DNA of 64,000 nucleotides from Comamonadaceae bacterium (GCA_029255645.1 JANLJE010000038.1:1-64000); one strand, 5' to 3'. Counted from the first letter of the stretch, positions 18,037-29,660 are shown. The notes: generated by a model not told the origin, from the letters alone. Made by a program: numbers and translations.

Positions 18037-19296
18037 CTACACGGAGAACGCCTTCAGCTGCTTTTTCACGGCCTGATTCTTCAGGCGGACATAATCGGGC
18101 AGCCCGTTCTTGAAGGGAGGAAAGTCCTCACCTTGAATGAGGGGCTGCAGATAAAGACGGCAGGCGGGGGTGATGTGAAAGCCATCCGGGCTGATGAAGT
18201 CGCGGGGCATCTTTTTTTCCACATTGGCCACATCCCGTAATTCAGCCACCGCAATCTCCCAGGCATAAGGGGCATCGCTCAGACGCCGGATGGCGGGCAT
18301 CACCGCATTGCGGCCTGCCAGGGCCAGCTCGACCGCCTTCACCCCGACCGCATATGCCTGCTCCAGGTCGGTGCGGGAAGCAATGTGCCGGGCCGAACGC
18401 TGCAGGTAATCGGCCAGAGCCCAGTGGTACTTGTAGCCCAGCCTGTCCTTGATCAACTGGGCGACGATCTGCCCGACCCCGCCCAACTGAGCGTGACCAA
18501 AGGCATCCCGGCTGCCCATGTCGGCAATCAGCTGGCCGCCGGCCTCCCGAAGGCCTTCCGAAACGGCCACCGTGCAATAGCCAAAACGATCGACACAATC
18601 CTGGACCCTGGCCAGAAAGGCTTCGGCAACAAAGGGAATTTCGGGAAACAACAGGATATGGGGCGGCTCCCCTCCGGCTTCCGAAGCCAGACCGCAAGCC
18701 GCGGTAATCCAGCCCGCGTGACGCCCCATCACTTCGAGTACGAAAATCCTGGTCGAAGTCCGGGCCATGGAAGCCACGTCGTACCCGGCTTCCCGCATGG
18801 AAGTCGCCACATATTTGGCGACGGAACCGAAGCCGGGACAGTTGTCGGTGACGGCCAGGTCGTTATCCACGGTCTTGGGAATCCCGACACAGACCAGGGG
18901 GAAATCCATTTTTTCGGCCAGTTGGGAGACTTTCCAGGCCGTATCCATGGAATCGTTGCCGCCGTTGTAGAAGAAATAGCCGATGTCGTGGGCGCGGCAG
19001 ACCTCGATCAGGCGCTCGTACTGGGCCTTGTGCTCTTCCAGGGACTTGAGTTTGTAGCGGCAGGAACCGAAGGCGCCGCCCGGCGTGTGCTTGAGGCGGG
19101 CAATGTCGGCGTCGGATTCCAGGGTGGTATCGATCAGGTCCTCGGTCAGGACGCCGAGGATGCCGTCCCGGCCGGCGAATACCTTGCCGATCCGGTCCGG
19201 GTGCTGCCGGGCGGTCTCGATGAGACCGCAGGCGGTGGCGTTGATGACGGCCGTCACGCCACCCGACTGTGCGTAGCAGGCGTTTCTGGCGGTCAT
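18037..19296 (-). CDS. pfp: Pyrophosphate-dependent 6-phosphofructokinase
   Basis: Interconverts fructose 6-phosphate and fructose 1,6-bisphosphate with PPi as phosphoryl donor, reversibly; 419 aa. The phosphate-donor motif near residue 110 reads NGGNDSMDT, not the GGDGS of ATP enzymes, and 'GIPKTVDNDLA' carries the catalytic TxDND. The 'MGRHAGWITAACGLAS' substrate region is typical of the PPi-PFK group. It lies 10 bases after adk and upstream of hppA on the same strand, a functional neighbourhood of adenylate and PPi metabolism. Confidence 0.94.
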   Translation of the reverse strand: MTARNACYAQSGGVTAVINATACGLIETARQHPDRIGKVFAGRDGILGVLTEDLIDTTLESDADIARLKHTPGGAFGSCRYKLKSLEEHKAQYERLIEVCRAHDIGYFFYNGGNDSMDTAWKVSQLAEKMDFPLVCVGIPKTVDNDLAVTDNCPGFGSVAKYVATSMREAGYDVASMARTSTRIFVLEVMGRHAGWITAACGLASEAGGEPPHILLFPEIPFVAEAFLARVQDCVDRFGYCTVAVSEGLREAGGQLIADMGSRDAFGHAQLGGVGQIVAQLIKDRLGYKYHWALADYLQRSARHIASRTDLEQAYAVGVKAVELALAGRNAVMPAIRRLSDAPYAWEIAVAELRDVANVEKKMPRDFISPDGFHITPACRLYLQPLIQGEDFPPFKNGLPDYVRLKNQAVKKQLKAFSV

Positions 19297-19306
19297 GTCG
19301 TGCGCC

Positions 19307-19981
<675 letters not shown>

Positions 19982-20096
19982 TTATAGGTGATAGGTGCTG
20001 CCTGGGTGACGAGCTGCTGAAATTGGTCTCGTAGGTTATTTTAGCTGCGGGGTTTTTGCTGCGGGGTGCGTTGCGCCCACCGGCATGACCGAAAAA

Positions 20097-20870
20097 TTAC
20101 TCGCAATCGCCAGACCGGTCAAACAGTTTGCGCATCCGTTTTGCATCTTCGGGCGTATCCACCCCGGGGGCCGGAGCGCCCGCAATCAGGGCCACGCGAA
20201 TCCGGTAACCGTGCCACAGGGCCCGCAACTGCTCCAGGGACTCGAACTGCTCCAGAGGCGAAACGGCCAGCCCGGCATAGGCCTGCAGGAAAGCCGCGCG
20301 GTAGGCATAAAGGCCCACATGACGGTAAGCCGGCATGCCGGCCGGCAATACGGCCGTGGTTTGCGCGAAGGCATCGCGGGCGCAGGGAATCGGCGCCCGG
20401 GAAAAGTACAGGGCGTCCCCGTCGGCCCGGCAGACCACTTTCACCACATTCGGGTTGAAGAAGTCGGCCGCCTCGGTGATCGGGTGGGCAACAGTGGCGA
20501 TGGCCGCACCGCTATCTGCCAGACATCGGGCCGTCAGGGCGATGACTTCCGGCTCGATCAGGGGTTCGTCCCCTTGCACATTCACCACCAGGGTATCGGC
20601 GGACCAGCCCTGCAGGGCGGCGACTTCGGCCAGGCGGTCGGTCCCGCTGGGGTGGTCTTCCCGGGTCATCACGACCGGCAGACCGTGGGCCTGCACCGCG
20701 GCGTAAATCTCCGGGTGATCCGTGGCCACCAGCACCTGCCCCGCCCCCGAGGCCAGCGCCCGTTCGGCCACCCGCACCACCATGGGCTTGCCGCCCAGGT
20801 CGAGCAGGGGCTTCGCCGGCAAGCGGCTGGAAGCATGACGGGCAGGAATGACCACCTTGAAGGCCAGCAT
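20097..20870 (-). CDS. kdsB: 3-deoxy-manno-octulosonate cytidylyltransferase (CMP-Kdo synthetase)
   Basis: Activates Kdo as CMP-Kdo for lipid A/LPS inner-core assembly; cytoplasmic, 257 aa. Family features are '[20 protein letters not shown]' with the nucleotide-binding R-x-S-x-R-L-P-x-K segment, 'VATDHPEI', '[11 protein letters not shown]' and '[11 protein letters not shown]'. It starts three bases after the stop of the Trm112-like gene and belongs to the exbB-exbD-lpxK-trm112-kdsB run, a classic LPS precursor cluster. Confidence 0.97.
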   Translation of the reverse strand: MLAFKVVIPARHASSRLPAKPLLDLGGKPMVVRVAERALASGAGQVLVATDHPEIYAAVQAHGLPVVMTREDHPSGTDRLAEVAALQGWSADTLVVNVQGDEPLIEPEVIALTARCLADSGAAIATVAHPITEAADFFNPNVVKVVCRADGDALYFSRAPIPCARDAFAQTTAVLPAGMPAYRHVGLYAYRAAFLQAYAGLAVSPLEQFESLEQLRALWHGYRIRVALIAGAPAPGVDTPEDAKRMRKLFDRSGDCE

Positions 20871-20873
20871 GAC

Positions 20874-21050
20874 TCAGCACTCGTCCTCTTTCAGGGGACG
20901 GGCCTCTTCTTCCAGCATCACGGGAATATCGTCCCGCACCGGATAGGCCAGCCGGCAGGGCTTGCAGAGCAGTTCCTGTTCCGCCTTCTTGTAGATGAGT
21001 TCGCCCTTGCAGATCGGGCAAACGAGAATATCAAGGAGCCTTGCGTCCAT
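20874..21050 (-). CDS. Trm112/YcaR-family small zinc-ribbon protein
   Basis: A 58-aa protein. It begins [20 protein letters not shown] and has a second cysteine pair in '[20 protein letters not shown]', the UPF0434/YcaR signature. It overlaps the end of lpxK by 20 bases and ends three bases before kdsB. Bacterial homologues lie between lpxK and kdsB in E. coli too. Its function there is unknown; an LPS-related or methyltransferase-activator role is inference. Confidence 0.93.
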   Translation of the reverse strand: MDARLLDILVCPICKGELIYKKAEQELLCKPCRLAYPVRDDIPVMLEEEARPLKEDEC

Positions 21051-22053
21051 TTAGCATCTCCAGCAGGACATCGATCAATTCCGGCGGCAAATGCGCATCC
21101 ACCGGCAACACCCAGGCTTCACCCAGGTTGAGGCGGGCGCATTTTACCCCATCCTTCTCGGTCATCAGAATCACCTCGCCCTCCGGAAACGCCAGTTCTC
21201 CGGTTCCATAAGCATGGTGATCCGCAAAGGGATGGGGCGTAAAGCTCAGCCCCAACTGGGTCAGGGTGCGAAAAAACCGGTCCGGATCCGCGATCCCGGC
21301 CACCGCATGCAGCTTGCGTCCGGCGAACCGGGCTGCCGGGCAATGTTGCTCCGGCTGCCCCAGGCGGTAGAACTCGCCGGGCACCAGGGTCATGGCAAAG
21401 CCGGGCAACTCTGGCGCCGTCTTCAAGACCCGGAGGTCGGGAGCTCCATTGAAAACCAGGATATGGGCCCGGCGTACCCGGCCCAGGGGCTCCCGCAAAG
21501 GCCCGGCAGGCAGTCGCCAGCCGTTGCCCGCCCCTCGCCCATCGAAAACCGCAATTTCGACATCACGCTGGAGCCGGTAGTGCTGCAAACCATCGTCACA
21601 CAAGAGCAGATTCACTTCCGGATGACGGGCCAGCAGGGCCCGAGCGGCCGCCACCCGATCCCGGCCAATCCAGACCGGCACCCCGCTACGCCGGGCCAGC
21701 AACAGGGGTTCGTCCCCCACCTCTTCAGGCGCGGCATCCCGTGTGACCGCCAGGGGCCCCCGTTGGGCAGCCCGATAGCCCCGGCTGATGATGGCCGGAT
21801 GCCAGCCCGCCGCCCGCAGCGACTGGGCCAGCCACAGGGTCAAGGGGGTCTTGCCGGCCCCTCCCACGATCAGATTGCCCACCACCACCACGGGCACCGG
21901 CAAGCGAAATGATGGCAGCCAGTGGCGACGATAGGCCAGGCGGCGCAGGGCCGAAAGCCCCGCGAAAAGAACGGAAAAAGGCACCAGAAGCCAGAGCGGC
22001 GCGGCCAGGCGGCGCTCATGCCAATGCGCCTGCAGCCAGCGCCTTCCTGACAT
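21031..22053 (-). CDS. lpxK: Tetraacyldisaccharide 4'-kinase
   Basis: Phosphorylates the lipid A precursor (disaccharide-1-P) at the 4' position on the cytoplasmic side of the inner membrane; 340 aa. A membrane-proximal N-terminal helix (about residues 15-35) precedes the Walker A '[20 protein letters not shown]'. Later blocks, '[18 protein letters not shown]' and '[11 protein letters not shown]', match LpxK. Its ATG overlaps the exbD stop by one base (TAATG), and it runs into the Trm112-like gene, so the cluster is translationally coupled. Confidence 0.96.
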   Translation of the reverse strand: MSGRRWLQAHWHERRLAAPLWLLVPFSVLFAGLSALRRLAYRRHWLPSFRLPVPVVVVGNLIVGGAGKTPLTLWLAQSLRAAGWHPAIISRGYRAAQRGPLAVTRDAAPEEVGDEPLLLARRSGVPVWIGRDRVAAARALLARHPEVNLLLCDDGLQHYRLQRDVEIAVFDGRGAGNGWRLPAGPLREPLGRVRRAHILVFNGAPDLRVLKTAPELPGFAMTLVPGEFYRLGQPEQHCPAARFAGRKLHAVAGIADPDRFFRTLTQLGLSFTPHPFADHHAYGTGELAFPEGEVILMTEKDGVKCARLNLGEAWVLPVDAHLPPELIDVLLEMLNGRKAP

Positions 22054-22472
22054 TATTGCGGCTGGGTCTGGGTCGTGAAGGAAATGCGGGGATAGCCGGC
22101 CGCCTGAGCAGCCTGCATCACGTCGATCACACTTTGATGAGTGGCCTTGGCATCGGCACTGATGATGATGAGCGGATCAGCCCGCCCTTCTGCCGCACGA
22201 GTCAGGGCTTCGCTGATGAAGCGCACTTCATTGCTCTGCAAGGGCTGCTGGTTGACCACGACCTGACCGGCTGCCGTGACCGCTACCTCGATCTCATTGG
22301 GCTGCTCGGCCCGCTCGGTGGCATCCGCCGAGGGCAGATTGATTTCCAGACCGGAAAAACGTGCATAAGTTGTGGTCAGCATCAGGAAAATGATGACCAC
22401 CAGCAGCACATCGATCATGGGAATCAGATTGATTTCCGGCTCTTCCCGACCACGGCCCCGGTTGAAATTCAT
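22053..22472 (-). CDS. exbD: ExbD/TolR-family biopolymer transport protein
   Basis: A 139-aa protein with one N-terminal transmembrane helix, 'INLIPMIDVLLVVIIFLML' (about residues 14-35). It carries the proton-pathway Asp (D21) and is followed by a periplasmic domain. It pairs with ExbB to energise outer-membrane transport by proton motive force. No tonB lies nearby. Linkage to lpxK/kdsB rather than to TonB suggests a general envelope role, as is common in betaproteobacteria. Confidence 0.94.
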   Translation of the reverse strand: MNFNRGRGREEPEINLIPMIDVLLVVIIFLMLTTTYARFSGLEINLPSADATERAEQPNEIEVAVTAAGQVVVNQQPLQSNEVRFISEALTRAAEGRADPLIIISADAKATHQSVIDVMQAAQAAGYPRISFTTQTQPQ

Positions 22473-22487
22473 GTTGTCGACCCCGGC

Positions 22488-23093
22488 TTACTTGCGGTCG
22501 CCATGGATGACTTCCATCAGGCGGATGGCCTGCTGTTCCATGTCCATCACGAAACCATCCACCAAGGCCCGGAAGTGGCGCCAGAAAATCATGCTGGGAA
22601 TCGCGATCAGGATGCCCAGCCCCGTGTTGTAGAGGGCGACGGAAATGCCATGGGCCAGCTGGTGAGGATCGGCACTGCCGGGCGTCTGGGCGCTGAACAT
22701 CTCGATCATGCCCACCACGGTACCAAACAGACCCATCAGCGGGGCAATGGAAGCAATCGTGCCAAGTGTCGTCAGATAGCGCTCGAGTTGATGGGTGACG
22801 GCACGCCCGGCATCCTCGATCGACTCCTTCATGATTTCACGCGAGGCGCCACGATTGCGCAAACCCGCCGCCAATACCTGCCCCAGGGGAGAATGCCGCT
22901 CAAGTTCGCCGATCAGTTGCTCATTGGCAGCCCCTTTACGGAATTCAGCCACCACCCGCTGCAGCAAACCCGGCGGCACAATCTTGCTCCGCCGCAGGGC
23001 GACGGAACGCTCAATAATCAAGGCAACCGCAATCACCGATGCAAAAAGCAAGGGCCAGATCGGCCAGCCCGCAGCCTGGACAATAGCAAACAC
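22488..23093 (-). CDS. exbB: ExbB/TolQ-family proton channel subunit
   Basis: A 201-aa member of the MotA/TolQ/ExbB family with three transmembrane helices (about residues 8-28, 110-135 and 155-178). The conserved 'LGTIASIAPLMGLFGTVVGMI' segment lines the pore. The start is a GTG at 23093 behind GGAGG. It heads the exbB-exbD-lpxK-trm112-kdsB run, with exbD 15 bases downstream. Confidence 0.94.
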   Translation of the reverse strand: MFAIVQAAGWPIWPLLFASVIAVALIIERSVALRRSKIVPPGLLQRVVAEFRKGAANEQLIGELERHSPLGQVLAAGLRNRGASREIMKESIEDAGRAVTHQLERYLTTLGTIASIAPLMGLFGTVVGMIEMFSAQTPGSADPHQLAHGISVALYNTGLGILIAIPSMIFWRHFRALVDGFVMDMEQQAIRLMEVIHGDRK

Positions 23094-23460
23094 GCAACCT
23101 CCGCTGGTTTCTCGTAGCCGGTCATTCTGCCTTCAGCCTCTGAACAGGGCAAGGCATGACACCGAAAAAATATGTCAGATCGCATCATCGACCTCGAAAA
23201 CCCTGGCCAATCCCGCCCGCGCCGGTCTTTCATCCCTTATCCACAAAAACTGTGGATAACTTTGTGGATAGCCTGTCACAAACCGGGCAAAACCCAGTCA
23301 GGACAAGGCTTTTCCTTACCCTGCCCAGAAACGAGGCAGATCTTTATAGTCCAATGAAATCATGGACATACAAACATCAGGGGCTGTCAACCGCTTTCCT
23401 GGAAATATCGGGATCGCCGGTCAGAGGCGGCAGGCCGGGTTGTGGAGTAAACTGCGCGCC
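23094..23460. other. Divergent exbB-xseA intergenic region
   Basis: Besides the DnaA-box cluster listed separately, this 367-bp region holds the promoter zones of exbB (leftward) and xseA (rightward). No gene was recognised in it. Confidence 0.5.
23237..23271. promoter_or_regulatory. Cluster of three DnaA boxes
   Basis: TTATCCACA at 23237-23245 and its inverse TGTGGATAA at 23251-23259 are both perfect nine-base DnaA boxes. TGTGGATAG at 23263-23271 matches eight of nine. They sit 190 bases before xseA and 144 after the exbB start codon. Neither dnaA, dnaN nor gidA is nearby, so an origin is not supported. A DnaA-titration or DnaA-regulated promoter role is inferred. Confidence 0.7.
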
Positions 23461-24828
23461 ATGCTTGACAATGTCCCGAAAAACCCACCGCCGGCCATCC
23501 TGAGCGTCAGCGAGCTCAACCAGATCGTCCGCACCCTGCTGGAGGGCAGCCTGCCCCTGACCTGGATCCGCGGAGAAATCTCCAACCTGAGCCGGGCGGC
23601 CTCCGGCCACCTCTATTTCACCCTCAAGGATGCCGGCGCCCAGGTGCGCTGCACCCTCTGGCGCAACAAGGCCCAGTTGCTGGGATTCCGGCCGGAAAAT
23701 GGCCAGAAGGTGGAAGCTCGCGCCCTCGCCACCCTTTATGAAGCCCGGGGCGACTACCAGTTGAATGTGGAAACCCTGCGCCAGGCCGGCCAGGGCAGGC
23801 TCTTTGAACGCTTCCTTGAACTCAAGGCCCGCCTGGAAACAGAGGGATTGTTCCGCAGTGATCAGAAACGCGCCCTGCCCGCCTTTCCTCGCCGTATCGC
23901 CATCGTCACCAGCCCTCAGGCCGCTGCCCTGCGTGATGTGCTGACCACCCTGGCACGGCGCGCGCCGCATCTGGCCATTACCCTGTACCCCACCCCGGTC
24001 CAGGGCGAAGGCGCCGCGCCCCAGATCGCGGCAGCCCTCAACGCCGCCCAGCACGCCGACCATGATCTGATCATTCTCTGCCGTGGCGGTGGCAGTATCG
24101 AAGATCTCTGGGCCTTCAATGAAGAGATCGTGGCCCGGGCCCTGCGCGCCTCGCACTTGCCGGTCATCAGTGGCGTCGGCCATGAAACCGACTTCACGAT
24201 TGCCGACTTCGCCGCCGACCTGCGCGCCCCCACCCCCACCGCCGCCGCCGAACTGGCCGGCCCGGACCGGAACGCGCTGCTCGACCGGCTGGCCGAACTG
24301 CAACGCCGGCTGAGCGGCCACCTCGACAACCGCCTGCGCCAGTGGGAACAGCGGCTCGATGGCCTCGCCGCCCGCCTGCCATCCCCAGCCCGGCAACTGG
24401 GCACCCGCCGGGAACGGCTGCGGGAACTGCAGCAACGCCTGGAACAGGCCGGCCAGCGCCAGATGGACGCAGCAACCCGCCATCTCCAGCATCTGGCCTA
24501 CCGCCTGCAGCGCAATCAGCCCGCCCTGGGAGCCTATCGGGAAGCGGTGGATATGGCGGCCCTGCGCCTCCGGCATGCCTGGCGCCGCCAGCAGGAACAC
24601 CGGGCCACCCGGCTCGAACAGGCGGATCAGGGCCTGCGCCAGCTCGATCCCCACGCGGTCTTGTCGCGCGGCTATGCCATGGTTTTTGCCCCCGGCGGCA
24701 CCGCCGTGCGCGATGTCAGGGAACTAAATGCCGGAGACTCCCTCAAACTTGTCTTCGCCCGGGGAGAAGCGCGTGCGACCGTCGCTCAGACCGTCGCTCA
24801 AGTTGCCACCCCCGAGGAAGCCCAATAG
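23461..24828 (+). CDS. xseA: Exodeoxyribonuclease VII large subunit
   Basis: Single-strand-specific nuclease subunit, 455 aa from the ATG at 23461. The N-terminal OB-fold begins '[17 protein letters not shown]' and continues '[20 protein letters not shown]'. The catalytic core has '[20 protein letters not shown]', '[16 protein letters not shown]' and '[19 protein letters not shown]'. A long coiled-coil follows (about 290-420), then 'LSRGYAMV' near the end. The frame is open for 33 codons upstream, but family alignment favours this ATG, with GGAG upstream at a rather long spacing. The small subunit gene xseB is not in the window. Confidence 0.95.
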   Translation: MLDNVPKNPPPAILSVSELNQIVRTLLEGSLPLTWIRGEISNLSRAASGHLYFTLKDAGAQVRCTLWRNKAQLLGFRPENGQKVEARALATLYEARGDYQLNVETLRQAGQGRLFERFLELKARLETEGLFRSDQKRALPAFPRRIAIVTSPQAAALRDVLTTLARRAPHLAITLYPTPVQGEGAAPQIAAALNAAQHADHDLIILCRGGGSIEDLWAFNEEIVARALRASHLPVISGVGHETDFTIADFAADLRAPTPTAAAELAGPDRNALLDRLAELQRRLSGHLDNRLRQWEQRLDGLAARLPSPARQLGTRRERLRELQQRLEQAGQRQMDAATRHLQHLAYRLQRNQPALGAYREAVDMAALRLRHAWRRQQEHRATRLEQADQGLRQLDPHAVLSRGYAMVFAPGGTAVRDVRELNAGDSLKLVFARGEARATVAQTVAQVATPEEAQ

Positions 24829-24868
24829 AATCATCGGCTCACAACCCCAACAACCGGAGAAATACAAG

Positions 24869-25453
24869 ATGGAACATCAACTTCCCGCCCTGCCCTACGC
24901 TCAAGACGCCCTGGCGCCGCACATCTCCAAGGAAACCATCGAATACCACTATGGCAAGCACCACAACGCCTACGTGGTGAACCTGAACAACCTGATCAAG
25001 GGCACCGAATACGAGAGCCTCGATCTGGAAGCCATCATCAAGAAGGCCCCCGCCGGCGGCATCTACAATAACGCCGCCCAGGTCTGGAACCACACCTTCT
25101 TCTGGAACGGCATGAAACCCGACGGCGGCGGCGAACCCAGCGGCGCCCTGGCAGAAGCCATCAACAAGAAGTGGGGCTCCTTCGAAGAATTCAAGAAGGC
25201 CTTCCAGGCTTCCGCCGTGGGCAACTTCGGCTCCGGCTGGACCTGGCTGGTGAAGAAGGCCGACGGTTCTGTCGACATCGTCAACATGGGCGCCGCCGGC
25301 ACCCCGCTGACCACCGGCGACAAGGCCCTGCTCTGCATCGATGTGTGGGAACACGCCTACTACATCGATTACCGCAACCTGCGCCCCAAGTTCGTGGAAG
25401 CCTTCCTGAACCACCTGGCCAACTGGGACTTCGCGGCCAAGAATTTCGCCTGA
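24869..25453 (+). CDS. sodB: Iron superoxide dismutase
   Basis: Dismutates superoxide in the cytoplasm; 194 aa. The metal ligands fit the Fe/Mn-SOD family: His27 in '[13 protein letters not shown]', a His in '[14 protein letters not shown]', and Asp and His in '[13 protein letters not shown]'. The PxLPY start and the QVWNHTFFW context point to the Fe type. GGAG nine bases before the ATG at 24869 sets the start, although the frame extends upstream. It ends at a clear terminator. Confidence 0.96.
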   Translation: MEHQLPALPYAQDALAPHISKETIEYHYGKHHNAYVVNLNNLIKGTEYESLDLEAIIKKAPAGGIYNNAAQVWNHTFFWNGMKPDGGGEPSGALAEAINKKWGSFEEFKKAFQASAVGNFGSGWTWLVKKADGSVDIVNMGAAGTPLTTGDKALLCIDVWEHAYYIDYRNLRPKFVEAFLNHLANWDFAAKNFA

Positions 25454-25494
25454 CCGACTTCAGTCTGACCGGCTGACGTTCCACTATCACCCCA

Positions 25495-25516
25495 AGGGCT
25501 CGACAGAGCCCTTTTT
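25495..25516 (+). terminator. Rho-independent terminator of sodB
   Basis: AGGGCTC, a GACA loop and GAGCCCT, followed by TTTT, 42 bases after the sodB stop. Confidence 0.92.
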
Positions 25517-25524
25517 GCATCAGC

Positions 25525-25549
25525 AAAAAAGGCGGCCAGCCGCCGCCTT
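25525..25549 (-). terminator. Rho-independent terminator of the cytochrome c' gene
   Basis: Read on the minus strand, AAGGCGGC and GCCGCCTT form an 8-bp stem around a 5-base loop and are followed by a T run (the A run at 25525-25530). It closes the leftward cytochrome gene, back to back with the sodB terminator. Confidence 0.85.
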
Positions 25550-25551
25550 GT

Positions 25552-25600
25552 CCTGCATCAGCTGCATCACCTGCATCAGCAAACGAGCATCAGCAAACGA
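25552..25600. repeat. Short direct repeats based on TGCATCA/GCATCAGCAAACGA
   Basis: GCATCAGCAAACGA is duplicated head to tail at 25573-25586 and 25587-25600. It is preceded by CTGCATCA-type copies from 25552. It lies between the cytochrome c' stop and its terminator. Confidence 0.8.
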
Positions 25601-25603
25601 AGT

Positions 25604-26065
25604 TCAGTCCTTGATACGGAAATCGTCGTGGCAGGCCTTGCAGGTTCCGCCCACCTTGCCAAACTGGGCCTTGACGGCGGCAGCATCGCCGGTGGCGGCG
25701 ACGCGGGCCAGTTCATTGGCCTCCTGGTTGAAAGCCAGGGCCAGCTTGCCGACCTCCTGCTGCTTGGTGAAGAACTCGGGCTTGACGCGGGTCTTGACGC
25801 CCTTCACATTCTTTTCGGAACCCGGCACATACAGCGCCCCCATGCCGGAATTGGCAATGGCGGCAATGGTATTGGCGGCCAGGATCACCTGCTCCTTGTC
25901 ATAAGTACCTTCGAGATTGGCCTTGATCTTGCTCATGGACCAGCTCATGTAGGCATAGCCGGACTGGCGATACTTGATGGCATCTTCCGGCTTCAGTGCC
26001 TGTTGGGCAAAAGCGGCACCGGTGACGGCCAGGGCGGCAACAGCAAGCGTGATCTTCTTCATCAT
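25604..26065 (-). CDS. Cytochrome c' family periplasmic haem protein
   Basis: A 153-aa protein with a Sec signal peptide (MMKKITLAVAALAVTGAAFA-Q) and a four-helix body. The haem-attachment motif CKACH lies at residues 142-146, close to the C-terminus and followed by DDFR. A C-terminal CxxCH in a ~130-aa mature protein is the hallmark of cytochrome c', which binds NO and other gases at a five-coordinate haem. The role is inferred as NO or oxidative stress handling. It may start at either of two adjacent ATGs. It is transcribed alone, convergent with sodB. Confidence 0.9.
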   Translation of the reverse strand: MMKKITLAVAALAVTGAAFAQQALKPEDAIKYRQSGYAYMSWSMSKIKANLEGTYDKEQVILAANTIAAIANSGMGALYVPGSEKNVKGVKTRVKPEFFTKQQEVGKLALAFNQEANELARVAATGDAAAVKAQFGKVGGTCKACHDDFRIKD

Positions 26066-26177
26066 GATTTTTCTCCGTTTATCTTGTAGGACGATTCCCC
26101 GGGATGGGGAGTCCGGGATTATAAGTCAACAGCATGACGCTGCCACGACCAGGCCATCTTTGCTGCATGCCTGCATA

Positions 26178-26495
26178 TCACACGGCAAAAACATGCTTCA
26201 CTCTCAAGGCCGGACTGCCGGCCTCGATTTTCAGCAGGCGGTCGATATTGGGGTGCTTGCCCGGATTCTGGCGGGCGTCCTCGCCATGTTCGGCATAGAT
26301 TTCCAGGCCTTTCTTCGCGGCTTCCTGGGTGATGGAACCGTAGGTCTGGGCCAGGTGGTTGTACACCGCCACGGAGCCGGCGCTGCCGGGCTTGTTCTCG
26401 ATCAGGACCACTTCCTGCCCCTCGCCATCCAGAAGCTGGAGGGCGGCCAGATGGGAAATACCGGGCAGTTTTTTCAGATTTTCGGCAAACGACAT
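26178..26495 (-). CDS. DUF2322-like conserved hypothetical protein
   Basis: A 105-aa soluble protein without signal peptide or membrane segment. The block 'IENKPGSAGSVAVYNHL', then 'YGSITQEAAKKGLEIYAEH' and 'DARQNPGKHPNIDRLL', strongly resembles a small conserved proteobacterial family that I associate with DUF2322. Function is unknown. It is a single gene between cytochrome c' and purB. Confidence 0.7.
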   Translation of the reverse strand: MSFAENLKKLPGISHLAALQLLDGEGQEVVLIENKPGSAGSVAVYNHLAQTYGSITQEAAKKGLEIYAEHGEDARQNPGKHPNIDRLLKIEAGSPALRVKHVFAV

Positions 26496-26542
26496 CGATC
26501 CATCCTCGTAAAAAGGCCGGTCCGCCTGGCCGGCCGGGTATG

Positions 26543-26610
26543 AGAATCAAACTCGGAATCAAACTCGTGGAATCAAACGCAGGATCAATCGCAAGATCAA
26601 TCGCAAAATC
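26543..26610. repeat. Degenerate 12-15 bp repeats (GAATCAAACTCG/GATCAATCGCA)
   Basis: About six degenerate units (GAATCAAACTC, GGAATCAAACTCG, GGAATCAAACGCA, GGATCAATCGCA, AGATCAATCGCA, AAATCAGGCG) run head to tail. They lie between the purB stop and the DUF2322-like gene. No hairpin terminator for purB is evident within them. Confidence 0.75.
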
Positions 26611-26616
26611 AGGCGC

Positions 26617-28071
<1,455 letters not shown>

Positions 28072-28220
28072 TCAGGCATCCCCCACCTCCGGACGCGCCA
28101 GCTTCAAGCGATCGGCGTTCTGAAGCAGGTGCCGCAGCGCCAGGAGTCCGGGTCGCCACCAGTGCCGGCACGAGTGGGGGGACGAGCTATAATCTGCTCA
28201 CGCTAACTCACGAGATTTCA

Positions 28221-28832
28221 ATGAAGCTGCTTGGCTCCTTGACCAGTCCTTATGTGCGCAAAACCCGTATCGTGCTGGCAGAAAAAAAGATCGACTACGA
28301 CTTCGAGCTTCAGTCGCCCTGGAGCGAAGATTCCGTTGTGCCCAACTTCAATCCGCTCGGGAAGGTTCCCGTCCTCATCCTGGATGATGGCACCGCCTTG
28401 TTCGATTCCCGCGTCATCGTCGAGTATCTGGACAACGTCACCCCCAACAACAAGCTGATGCCCGGCCCCAACCGCGAGCGCACCGAAGTCAAGCGCTGGG
28501 AAGCCCTGGCCGACGGCCTGCTGGATGCCGCCGTCGCGGCCCGTCTGGAAAGCCAGCGTCCGGCGGCAGAGCAAAGCCCGGCTTTCATCCTCCGGCAGCG
28601 CGAAAAAATCATGCGCAGCCTGGCGTTCATGGCCCGGGAACTGGGCGACCAGCCCCACTGCATGGGCATCCCGATGAGCCTGGCCGACATTGCGGCAGGG
28701 ACCGCTCTCGGTTATCTGCGGTTCCGTTTCCCCGACATCGAATGGAGCCAGGCCCATCCGAATCTGGCCCGGCTCTATGACAAACTGTCCCAGCGCCCCT
28801 CCTTCCAGGACACGGCGCTTCGGGAAGAGTGA
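28221..28832 (+). CDS. Glutathione S-transferase-like protein (YibF type)
   Basis: A 203-aa protein. It has an N-terminal thioredoxin-like GST domain ('MKLLGSLTSPYVRKTRIVLA', 'NPLGKVPVLILDDG', 'FDSRVIVEYLD') and an alpha-helical C-terminal domain ('MSLADIAAGTALGYLRFRFP'). A Ser rather than Cys sits at the presumed active-site position (SPYVRK), as in YibF-like and SspA-like proteins. The substrate is unknown. The ATG at 28221 is chosen over upstream in-frame codons because it matches the family start. Confidence 0.88.
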   Translation: MKLLGSLTSPYVRKTRIVLAEKKIDYDFELQSPWSEDSVVPNFNPLGKVPVLILDDGTALFDSRVIVEYLDNVTPNNKLMPGPNRERTEVKRWEALADGLLDAAVAARLESQRPAAEQSPAFILRQREKIMRSLAFMARELGDQPHCMGIPMSLADIAAGTALGYLRFRFPDIEWSQAHPNLARLYDKLSQRPSFQDTALREE

Positions 28833-29046
28833 TCACGGACGTGCGCAAGGCCCGCCCCGGCTCGTTTCAAGCCCTTCCGGCGACCCCTGAGCCGTCTTTT
28901 CTCTCCGGTCTGCCGCCGCCCTCTCCTGGCTTTCATGTTGAAGACATGAAATAATCCGGAAAGAATCACTCTCGCCGCATCGGCCGAAAAACGCATTCTG
29001 CGGCGGCATACTCCACAACTGCGCCCACAACTGCGCACCCCAAAAA

Positions 29047-29529
29047 ATGGCAAATGAATTTACCTGGTCAGACAGCTACAGCGTCGGCATCCCGGAAATA
29101 GATGAACAGCACAAGGCCCTGTTCGATCTGATCGAACGCCTGCACAAGGCCATCGCCGCCCGCCAGGGCTCGGCCGCCTGCATCGAGATCCTCAAGGAGC
29201 TGGTGGACTACACCCGCATCCATTTCACCCTGGAGCAGAGCCTGATGCACCTGGGGGGCTACCCCGGTTATGACGACCACTGCCTGCTGCACAAGAATCT
29301 GGTGGCCGAGGTGGAGAGCCTGCAGAAGAAGATCGATTCCGGCACCGTGGCCATCAGCTTCGAGCTGCTGCACTTCCTGCGCAACTGGCTGACCCAGCAC
29401 ATCCTGGTGGAGGACATGAAATATGCCGCCTTCTTCCAGAAAAGCGGCCACAAGCAGTTCGACCACTGGGCCCGGAAATCGGAACAGGCCCTGCGCTCCC
29501 ACAAGAAGAAGTGGTGGAAATTCTGGTAA
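29047..29529 (+). CDS. Bacteriohemerythrin
   Basis: An O2-binding di-iron protein, 160 aa, single domain, cytoplasmic. The iron ligands are visible in order: His in 'IDEQHKALFDLIERLH', His and Glu in 'RIHFTLEQSLM', two His in 'DDHCLLHKNL', and His and Asp in 'QHILVEDMKYA'. The C-terminal Lys/Trp-rich tail (KKKWWKFW) is unusual and could mediate membrane contact or oligomerisation; that is inference. It may store O2 or sense O2 in a microaerophilic lifestyle. It is transcribed alone after a 214-bp gap. Confidence 0.93.
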   Translation: MANEFTWSDSYSVGIPEIDEQHKALFDLIERLHKAIAARQGSAACIEILKELVDYTRIHFTLEQSLMHLGGYPGYDDHCLLHKNLVAEVESLQKKIDSGTVAISFELLHFLRNWLTQHILVEDMKYAAFFQKSGHKQFDHWARKSEQALRSHKKKWWKFW

Positions 29530-29598
29530 GCCGCCCCCCGGCAGTGCGCTGATCCATGCGTGGCCGTTCGGGCCGAGCCTGGCGAAGCCCGGGCTTTT

Positions 29599-29634
29599 CC
29601 CGGCAAGGCCCGGCAAGGCCCGGCAAGGCCCGGC
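29599..29634. repeat. 10-bp tandem repeat (CCCGGCAAGG), three copies plus a partial
   Basis: CCCGGCAAGG repeats perfectly three times, with a partial fourth, in the gap between hemerythrin and mnmA, 26 bases before the mnmA stop. Confidence 0.85.
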
Positions 29635-29660
29635 GATGAGACCGGAACGAAGAGCAGGGT

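Noticed and set aside
23237-23271. Replication origin
   Set aside because: Only three DnaA boxes, with no AT-rich unwinding region and none of dnaA, dnaN, gidA or rpmH nearby.
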